This document shows positions 10,703 to 17,483 of a DNA stretch of 17,483 nt, piece after piece (position 1 is the first letter of the stretch; every line of letters begins with the position of its first letter). The stretch is from positions 1-17,483 of the forward strand of contig JAJNNY010000172.1 in NCBI GenBank assembly GCA_022453515.1, written 5' to 3'. The notes beneath the pieces were generated by a model. It was not told the origin of the DNA and searched no databases. It was given only the letters and a program-made list of their open reading frames with translations. Source of the stretch: Astrocystis sublimbata. Its lineage: Eukaryota; Ascomycota; Sordariomycetes; Xylariales; Xylariaceae. Both the position numbers and the translations under genes were made by a program.

Positions 10703-12520
10703 CTACAACAGTCCAAGACGCCTCCAGATGAAGCTTGCGCCGCCAAGGAATGCAGTCACGCCCGTGAACACAATCAAGCTGCCGTAGCCGCTCTGGTATC
10801 CGTACGACGCTGCCTTGTCCGCATACCACAGCGAGCCACGCATCAGGCTCTCGCTCAACGGGCCCCCGACCACGTTACCCACTCCCCGGCCCGCGCACAG
10901 GAATCCGAAGACCATGTTGGGGTCAACCTGGTCCCTGCTGCTGCCGCTGCCGGCCTGCCCCTTCTGCGCGATGTCCCTCATGATGCCTGGCCACGCCGAC
11001 GAGAAGGACCCCGCGAAGAGCCCATAGGCGACGCAGAAGAAGTACAGCAGTCCCAGCGACGACGACAGGCCCCAGACCAACAGGACACTGATAGTCGCCC
11101 CGATCGTCGACAAAAGTATGCAAGTCGTCACGTGGAGCCTGTCGATGAACCACCCCATCGCCACACATCCGAACACGGACGCGACGTTGATGAGCAAGAT
11201 CGTGGTGGCAGCCGAGAGGGAGGGCGCCCCGAGAGTGTTACGCGCGTACGTGGGGAGGTAAATCCCCGGGAGGAAGAAGCCCATCGACTCGATGATGTTG
11301 GCCGCCTGGTAGATCAGGAACGCCGGCGTGACGAGGAACCACAGGTTGAAGGCTCGCACGTGCGTTGTTGCCGACGGCGGTATGCGCGGCTTGATGAAGC
11401 AGGCCAGCGGCGTGGTGATGACGAAGAGCACGCCCGCCCAAACCCGCAGCGTGTTGCGGAATCCGATGCTTTCGAGGAGAGACTCGAGGAGGAGAGGCAG
11501 CACCACGCCCGCGAGACCCGTTCCAGACCACATGATTCCATATGCTAACCCCTTTCTCTTGACAAACCATTCGTTCAGATACTGCGCAGCGGTAGCGGTA
11601 GTGTCAGCAATTGTTTGGTCTGCTATCGACGAGGTCCTATGAAATGCAAACATCGCGCGGCTACACTAACCATGATACAGGGGCAGTAGGCGATCCCGCC
11701 TGCGAGGCCGTATAAGATCCCTTGGGTCAAAATTAGGTGTGTTGGTGTTGTCGAGAATGAACTCAGCACTAGTGCTAGAGACACTGTAATGGTAACTCTG
11801 GTGTTAGTCATGGCCGTTGAGGGCGTCGCCCGGCTAATACAGAAAGTGACGAGAATCCGTAATATTTGCCATGGTTCGGGGGAGTCTCTATGTTCTTCCA
11901 ATGTCGCAGAAATGAGAGGCACCGGAGAAATACGCACTTGTAGTTATCCCCAAGAAAGGAGTCCAACGAGCCCAGCGTCCGAACTTCCGACAAAATCCCA
12001 TTATTATCGGCGAAGCCAGGTACATGACTCCCATCGAAGTTGTGCCGATGACTGCGATGTTTGGCTGGCCAGCGAACGGCTCGTGTGAGTTATAATAGTC
12101 TTGGAACACGCCAAAGGCGAAGGGGAAGCCTGAATTGTTGTCATGCCCGTTAGCAAACCCGATAGATATGAATGGCGAGTGCTACCGTGTCAAGACATGA
12201 TAATTTGAACGTAGTACATGTTCTCTGTATACTGAAAGAGTGAGAAGCACACACATACCCCATACTAAAGCCTCGACGGCGAACACGGCCGCCAGGAACA
12301 GCCACGCATCCTTTCCTCCGTCAACGGGCGGCAGGGAAAACTCATGTCTCTGTGCATTGTTCTCATCTTCCTCGTTTGGCGGTAGTCGGGCATTGACGGC
12401 CTCCAGGAAGCCCTCGTTACCATTGTCTTCGACATAGGGAGTGCCGGGCGTAACGCTTCCCGGGGTTTGCCCAAAGGCTATAGTTGTAGTAGGCCCGAGC
12501 TCGATGTCACCGCCAGCCAT
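10703..12520 (-). CDS. MFS transporter, monocarboxylate-transporter-like (MCT/MCP family)
   Basis: Integral membrane transporter of about 481 residues, assembled from four exons: 12259-12520, 11938-12129, 11671-11783 and 10703-11581. The introns are 129, 154 and 89 nt (donors GTATGT, GTGCGT, GTTAGT), and the frame runs cleanly through every junction. After an acidic cytosolic N-terminal tail (about 70 residues), TM1 begins at DGGKDAWLFLAAVFAVEALVWG, where DGGxxxW resembles the MCT TM1 signature. It continues FPFAFGVFQDYY, then TM2 to TM4 (QGILYGLAGGIAYCPCIM), then YLNEWFVKRKGLAYGIMWSG, a hallmark of fungal MCT-like proteins, and hydrophobic segments for the second half. The family moves monocarboxylates, riboflavin or other small solutes; the substrate cannot be read from the sequence. 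The 154-nt intron 2 is the least certain junction. It has a TGACTAAC branch site and joins TTM to SLALVL. Confidence 0.88.
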
Positions 12521-13870
12521 GGCGAGTAAGGCTATCGAATTTGATACGCAATGAATGATAAAACAAGTTCAGTTGGTCTTCTATTCTATTGTTGTTATAT
12601 AGGTACTCAATCTGTGATGGGGTTTACACATGTGAGTACAATGGGCTTACACATACCTACACATGCAGCGGGCGCCGCCGATGACGGGACGGCAATAATC
12701 GATGATGCACGTATGAACCTTCACGTAGAAACTACCAAAAGCTGCTCCCGTCGCGACCTCGCATCACATGAATTGGTTTGCAACTGTCATCTCTACACCC
12801 ATAGCCGTGATGCCGCAACTCCTTTATCGGCTCGGACGACGCGTATTGATAAGAAGTACACGATGTGTGAAGTTTCCGAGATACCACGAGGCATGTTCTA
12901 GCGAATGAGAGGCCAATGCTTTACATAATTCTTCGGTGTCTCGCAGAAAAAGAAGCCAAATGGTTATTGACGGCTATCGAGACCATGAACTATCCTCAAA
13001 GCAGTATGAGTTAGCTTTGCATGCTTAGATATTGGGCCATAGTAAAAGGAAGTCTAGAACGGTTCCGATTTCGGCCCGCATCAAGTGTATGTAGTTACCT
13101 CCTAGGTAGGTAGGTAGTTATTATCAGCACGGCGAGCCGGTCGTCCACGCGAGGCGGACGTGTGGTCGAGGTGCTCCAGTTTGCTGCTTTTGTATGTACA
13201 AATTGTTGGTCAAAGCAGACCCTGATTTTTATCAAATATATATCCAAATGATCAGTAGTCTTGGATAACCTCCGGAACCGGCGAGTGTGCCAATCACGAA
13301 ATGTTCCAATTAGTACGTCCATGGCTTAATCGTTGGTGGTTCCTTATTGTGATGAATCTGTTGAGAAGGGAGATATGGGTCCCCAAATTTCCTTGGCCAG
13401 GAGGAGCAAACATGGAAAGCCGACTGAAGCCGACTGTTTATCTTGACCCAACCGGCACCGCTACTCCGTGTGGCCGTTATCAATCCAAGCCGCATTACTA
13501 GGTAGGTAATATCCTGAGTCATATGCATAGTAACATGGAATTAATTACCTTTTCCATCAATAAATATACCTACTGGTAGGTTAGTAGGTATTTGTTTTTC
13601 ACGTCGCATGAAATATCGAGAAAGGCATGATGCACGGAAGCATTTGATCGTGTTTGCATAGACAGTGTCATTAATTATATTGTACAACACCGCGCCACTC
13701 TACGCGATGTTCAAGGGTATCATAAAGGTACATATATGTGTATAGTACAGCGTGAATCTTTGCAGTCATAACTCGTTGAAGTTCTCTCTCGATGATTTAA
13801 TTCCACCACCTGCTTCATCATACTCCCGTCCTGAGAACGAGGCTGGGTCGGATTCCGAAGCCTTCGACGC
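12521..13870. other. Intergenic region upstream of the MFS gene
   Basis: About 1.35 kb with no supported gene. The part next to 12520 is the likely transporter promoter and the part next to 13871 the 3' UTR of the small basic gene. TAGGTA-type repeats lie at 13101-13117, 13498-13508 and 13567-13591. Also present is a direct repeat, AAGCCGACTG twice, at about 13419-13438. Open frames such as 12551-12901 and 13095-13322 show no family features. Confidence 0.5.
13101..13117. repeat. Tandem TAGG repeat
   Basis: CCTAGGTAGGTAGGTAG is about four copies of the tetranucleotide TAGG. Similar short tracts occur at 13498-13508 and at 15172-15186 (GGTAGGTAGGTAGG). Together they form the right-hand set of the window's TAGGTA-type motifs. 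Confidence 0.75.
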
Positions 13871-14245
13871 TTAGTAGCGGTACTTGCGGCGAGAAGCCAT
13901 TTTTGAGGAGCGGTGGCTTCCGCGGCCGTCTGTGCCATGCATACGACGGGTACCAGCAGCCTAGGTAGCATGAGATGTTAGTTACAATTTGCAGCCCTTA
14001 CACGTTCGAAATGAGCAGAACCTTACCTTTTGACCAGGGCGATGTGTGAGGGTGCCCTTGAGCTTCAGCAGTGCACCGCTTACTTTGTCACCCAGTGTCG
14101 CATGACGCTTTTGGTGGTGCACGGGCTGCGCATGGTGATGGTGGGTTGTGGCGGGCTGGCGGCGGGTAAAGAGACCTCCACGCTTCGGGCGAGTGGTGGT
14201 GGTGGTGGTTCGGGTGGTAGTGGCGTGGTGGTGACCGAGAGGCAT
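13871..14245 (-). CDS. Small basic His/Thr-rich conserved fungal protein
   Basis: Two exons, 14027-14245 and 13871-13960, are joined across a 66-nt intron (GTAAGG donor, AACTAAC branch site, CCTAG acceptor) to give 102 residues. The N terminus is rich in His and Thr (MPLGHHHATTTRTTTTTTRP). Next come KRGGLFTRR, a His/Gln linker, then KRHATLGDKVSGALLKLKGTL, a probable amphipathic helix, and THRPGQK. The second exon supplies AAGTRRMHGTDGRGSHR and ends SRRKYRY. I recall small proteins with the same LGDKxSGAxLKLKG plus AAGTRRMxGTDGRG layout as widespread in Pezizomycotina, without a firm function. Splicing into that motif with an intact frame is strong support that the gene is real. The protein is very basic, with no signal peptide or membrane segment, so an RNA, DNA or acidic-surface interaction is possible but speculative. 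Stress-type promoter elements lie upstream. Confidence 0.88.
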
Positions 14246-14678
14246 GTTGACTTAATAGTATTGGTGGATGTTTGGTGTTATTGTTGATAGGATGTAGAGT
14301 AGTTACAAGGCAATCTTCAGTATTGAGTTTGTAGGTTATAGTTCAGGAATTATTGTCAGGCTGGAAGAATGAGGGCGCTCTTCTTATATGTAATCTCACG
14401 TACATATGTCATGTAAGAAACTTGGAAAGGGCGAACCAAGGCATAAGGATTTCTTTTGTCAGTGAACTACCGAGCTACCAAGTGTGGCTTTCAGCCTATC
14501 AATTGTCAAAGGTCATACAAACACACAACCATTCCACTAGGCATGATGTCAAGCCTCACATTGAACTACGCAAAATGTGTCTGGATTAGGAACAAGATAG
14601 CCGCTTGGTTCACAATAAGGTGTCAGATGCCTGGAATGATGCTAGCTTCAGGGTCGCACAAGGTGCAGCGCCACAAAG

Positions 14679-14771
14679 ACCCCTATGACGTAGTGGCATT
14701 GGCGCATTGCGGGGTCCATGACAAGGCTAATCCATTGGTGGGGAAGCTCCCGCCACATAGGGGTGATGTCA
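14679..14771. promoter_or_regulatory. Inverted pair of STRE plus CRE-like elements
   Basis: ACCCCTATGACGT at 14679-14691 (a CCCCT stress element joined to the CRE half-site TGACGT) faces ATAGGGGTGATGTCA at 14757-14771 (AGGGG joined to the CRE-like TGATGTCA). The octamers ACCCCTAT and ATAGGGGT are exact inverted repeats 70 nt apart. They lie about 430-530 nt upstream of the small basic gene. A role in stress or cAMP-responsive control is inferred from motif resemblance only. Confidence 0.3.
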
Positions 14772-15017
14772 TATCTGGTTAGGAATCGAGCATGGTATGT
14801 ACAATAGTTAGCATGTCTTTGGCGCGACTTATGACGATGATAAGTTCCGATTGTCTGTTCTTACAAAAGATGAGACAGCAACCTTGATTTCTATAGCTTT
14901 TGCGTCAATGGATCACCTTGATCAGTGATGTGATGTGTCAGCCACCGTCTGTATAAGCCACACCACATCCAGCCTTGAAACAATAGAGGCATTAGGTGTG
15001 CTAGATTGTAGCTGTTT

Positions 15018-15077
15018 CCTGGCACAGGTTTCCGTAGATATCTCTAGGTACTGAGTTATCCGTTGCGCCACGGCGCC
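15018..15077 (-). pseudogene. Degenerate tRNA-like sequence (possible tRNA-Arg relic or SINE head)
   Basis: Read on the minus strand from 15077, the sequence begins GGCGCCGTGGCGCAACGGAT, which looks like a tRNA acceptor 5' strand, then D-arm and a good polymerase III A-box (TGGCGCAACGG, 15060-15070). About 20 nt further on is CTACGGA, like a tRNA-Arg anticodon loop, but the D-stem partner is wrong. There is no convincing T-arm/B-box and no acceptor 3' strand. It is not a functional tRNA. It could be a tRNA relic, a SINE head or chance. Confidence 0.25.
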
Positions 15078-15171
15078 AAGACAATGAATAGTGATGCTAT
15101 GCCCCGAAGGACGTCAGGTGTCGAGGGTGTAATCTTGACCGGGTTATAGTTCCCAGCCATCAGTACCTCCA

Positions 15172-15186
15172 AGGTAGGTAGGTAGG
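15172..15186. repeat. Tandem GGTA/TAGG tract
   Basis: AGGTAGGTAGGTAGG, about 3.5 copies of a tetranucleotide, followed shortly by an inverse CTACC at 15191-15195. It belongs to the same intergenic motif family as 2722-2769 and 13101-13117. Confidence 0.7.
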
Positions 15187-15761
15187 CAACTACCCAAAAA
15201 TGAGATGCCATTGGGTGCTATCACATTCTACATTTGGAAATCGTCGTGGCTGAAAACGGCAGAACAATATCCTTGAAGCATAGTCGGAAGCATGTGTTGG
15301 TAATACCGATTTTTGAGGGCCAATATTTCGTCGACTGCGAGGCGTACATACGCGTGAACTAGCTCATTCTCTCAGTTGCCCATTCATTCGCAAGACCACC
15401 AATATCGGGCCAAGCTCAGGGTAAAAGCGGCACTGCTTAGCTCAAGTGACGCATCAGTTCTGATGGAAGGCGTAAAGGAATTATCGAGAGCACAAAACAT
15501 TTGGCAAAGCAGACAATTGATAACAATCAGCCTCGGGTACTTTCTGAAACAGACTAGAGAATGGAACAGGAATAGATACCAAGACATAAGAAGCACATAC
15601 AATCTATAGAATTCACTTGTCGAGCATCTCATTGGCCGGTGGATTATTCAGATGTCTTCCTCTGAAAGCAAAGAGCTTAAAGTCGGTCTAGTCTCTGTTC
15701 TTCTCGAGTAATGATTCGGCAATATGTAGACACTGAGTTTTAGCATCGCACCAAGATGCTC

Positions 15762-16821
15762 TTACGCACTTGTCAAGTTCTTCTTGATCTTTGCAATATC
15801 TTGCTGCGAAAAACCTAGCCGCCCCGTAACAAACTCCTCAAAGCCTCCGTATTGCTTCCCCAGCCCCTTTACAAAGGCCAACCAACAAGACTTTTTCAGA
15901 CTGACGAGATTGTAGAAACCCGGTTGATCGTCGCCGGAGGCGTCCGTGCCCCTTTTGGCAAAGTTGATGAGCATCTCGCGCACAGGTTCAGTGCCTATGC
16001 GCGACAGCTGCCAATCCGAAGCGATGGCGTCTTCAGATGCCCCGGCGAGGGTTAGTAGCAAACCGCCAAATACACCTGTCCTGTCTCGACCAGCTTGAAT
16101 TTGTCAGTATCCATTGGGTGCTTACAATTTTGATGCCATCCATGTCTGGCAGTATTTTTACAGCTTGCTATCGACCCGGACAGGAGGGATGGAGCCGACA
16201 CAATAACTTACCTGTGCAATGCACCAGAAAAGGGTCTTGCGGATGATCTCGTACGTGCTCAAGGATAGCCTTCCAGCTGTCCGCGTATGCCTCCACAACG
16301 TCGAGGTACATGTCCTCATAGCCTGCCTCGCCGTCGCCCGCAACAAACTGATTCAGGTCCGGCTTCGCGTCGGGCTTGTTGCTCTGGATCCAAGTGTTCT
16401 CAACTACAGCCTTTGGAGTCAATAATTGCCATTCAATGCAAGTAAATGAATACAGGGGTTGCATACCACCTTCGATGGCTGGGTCTGGCATGCTGCCGCG
16501 CTCTTCGGGCGAGCGCAGGTCGAAGATGCGCTTCACCCCGAGTTTGCCGGTCAGCACCGCCTTGCCATTGTCAGTCAGACCGCCCAAAGCACCGGAACGG
16601 AAGGCGTAGTTGGCGCGCAGCGGACTGTTTGACACGAGACCCAGGTCCCGTGTATTGAAGGTCCCGTCTAAGAAGACGAAGGGTGGGGAGGATATCACTG
16701 GCCCGTAAACCTCTGGCGCGAGAGCGTTCTTGACATCAGTGTTGGCCAGTTGAGCAAGATCTGCTGTTGTCGCGGCCATTGTGGAGGATGGATGTTGTAA
16801 CCGTAGCGGGGTATCTGCCAA
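15762..16821 (-). CDS. Tyrosine/serine protein phosphatase (Y_phosphatase3 family)
   Basis: Three exons, 16467-16821, 16212-16403 and 15762-16093, with introns of 63 and 118 nt, give 292 residues. The second junction assembles the catalytic P-loop: exon 2 ends VHCT and exon 3 starts A(G)RDRTG, producing HCTAGRDR at about residues 180-187, with nucleophile Cys181 and phosphate-binding Arg187. N-terminal family marks are FNTRDLG and AFRSGAL (about residues 55-79), then VKRIFDLRSPEER. After the P-loop come a helical stretch (GGLLLTLAGASEDAIASDW) and GTEPVREML, as in Y_phosphatase3 proteins (PF13350). Members are bacterial and fungal dual-specificity or tyrosine phosphatases, some also acting on phosphoinositides; the substrate here is unknown. 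The ATG at 16779 (MAATTADLAQL) is an equally plausible start, 14 codons downstream. The frame is intact and nothing catalytic is missing. Confidence 0.9.
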
Positions 16822-17483
16822 GAAAGCGCTGCTGGTGTTGGTGGTCTAAGACAAGAGCCTCTTTTCCCTTTCCTTTCCTTTCCTTTCCTTTCCACGGCTT
16901 TTGATAGGATACCTGAACTGTCCTTTTTGTTCAGTTGATTGAACTAGAAAGGTTTTAGAGCGTAGGAATGTGTAACTTGGTGAAGGTCTTGGCCTCAGTA
17001 ACGATTTGGGAATGGTGACTGTCACAACCCGCCCCCACTTCGTCCATATGGCTTCCCTGCAGCAAGAGCACGGGTTAATAAGCACACATCGATGTTTTCT
17101 ACTTTAAATAGACAGTTCTTGATTTAGGAGTATCCTTTTGATTTTTGATCCAAACTTAGAGTAGGATTACGTTTGAATCTAGACACTGCTTTTTGGAACA
17201 ATTGCCTACCCAATCCTTGGACCCTATTAGTTATATAGAGAATTAATACAAACGTCGGCAGATAATCCAATAGTTGTTTCGCTAGGCTATATTAAGATGA
17301 GCTGAATAATAGAGTAGATATTTTGGCAGATTCTTCATTTTCGGTTGTCTTCTTAGGTCTCACTCCCATCTATGTTGAGTCATGTTTAGTAGGCACTATT
17401 GTGACGTGTGACGTGTGACTGATACCTGCGATTGCATACAGTATCTGTCCTCTCAAGCTCTACAAGTCGTGGATTTGGTTACC
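16822..17483. other. Upstream region of the phosphatase and right edge
   Basis: No supported gene. The first part is the likely phosphatase promoter and leader, including the CCTTT microsatellite. From about 17090 the sequence becomes noticeably A/T-rich with many TA steps. At 17401-17419 a 7-mer GTGACGT is repeated about 2.7 times, giving two TGACGT half-sites. The open frame at 16846-17085 is low-complexity and not convincing. Confidence 0.45.
16867..16893. repeat. CCTTT pentanucleotide microsatellite
   Basis: Five uninterrupted copies of CCTTT plus CC. On the phosphatase sense strand this is a GGAAA repeat about 46-72 nt upstream of the first ATG, probably in the 5' UTR or core promoter. 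Confidence 0.9.

Larger units (their letters stand above)
14246..15761. other. Intergenic region between small basic gene and phosphatase
   Basis: About 1.5 kb. The side next to 14246 is the promoter and leader of the small basic gene; the side next to 15761 holds the phosphatase 3' UTR. It contains an inverted stress-element pair (14679-14771), a tRNA-like fragment (15018-15077) and a TAGG tract (15172-15186). Overlapping open frames on both strands at 15376-15632 (77 and 82 codons) have no recognisable motif or splice partner and are not called as genes. Confidence 0.5.

Noticed and set aside
10685..11548. 287-codon plus-strand open frame opposite the transporter
   Set aside because: Arg/Glu/Gln-rich translation with no domain; it is the antisense of exon 4 of a clear MFS gene with correct splice structure.
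15376..15632. Two overlapping opposite-strand open frames of about 80 codons
   Set aside because: No recognisable domain, no splice partners, and A/T-rich intergenic context; mutually antisense frames of this size occur by chance.

Overview
The window looks like nuclear DNA of a filamentous ascomycete (Pezizomycotina, probably Sordariomycetes; the class is inferred). The reasons are short 63-154 nt introns with fungal donors (GTAAGT, GTATGT, GTGCGC) and CTAAC/TGAC-type branch points, well-spaced monocistronic genes, dispersed TAGGTA/TACCTA motifs between genes, and proteins that resemble fungal families.

Six protein genes are supported. From left to right they are: (1) a single-exon minus-strand gene (655-1458) for a protein resembling the HAPSTR1/C16orf72 (DUF4588) family; (2) a plus-strand ISWI chromatin-remodelling ATPase (about 3781-7391), whose large third exon is intact but whose first two exons each show an apparent reading-frame break; (3) minus-strand delta-aminolevulinate dehydratase HEM2 (8476-9725, two exons), convergent with ISWI; (4) a minus-strand monocarboxylate-transporter-like MFS protein (10703-12520, four exons); (5) a minus-strand small basic His/Thr-rich conserved fungal protein (13871-14245, two exons); (6) a minus-strand Y_phosphatase3-type tyrosine phosphatase (15762-16821, three exons). 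Exon structures were worked out by hand from splice sites and reading-frame continuity.

The most striking structure is a 391-bp, almost pure poly-G tract (1767-2157, interrupted once by T at 2083). It lies about 310 bp upstream of the HAPSTR1-like gene. It is either an extraordinary G-quadruplex-prone homopolymer or a sequencing or assembly artefact, and I cannot tell which from sequence alone. If it is an artefact, the linkage between the first gene and the rest of the window is also uncertain. Other intergenic features are a family of TAGGTA-based short palindromes and repeats, a cluster of four CCAAT boxes upstream of HEM2, a stress/CRE-like element pair upstream of the small basic gene, a degenerate tRNA-like head, and a CCTTT microsatellite.

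The genes do not form an obvious pathway or secondary-metabolite cluster. They look like an ordinary collection of housekeeping and accessory genes. I found no convincing mobile element, CRISPR array or viral gene.
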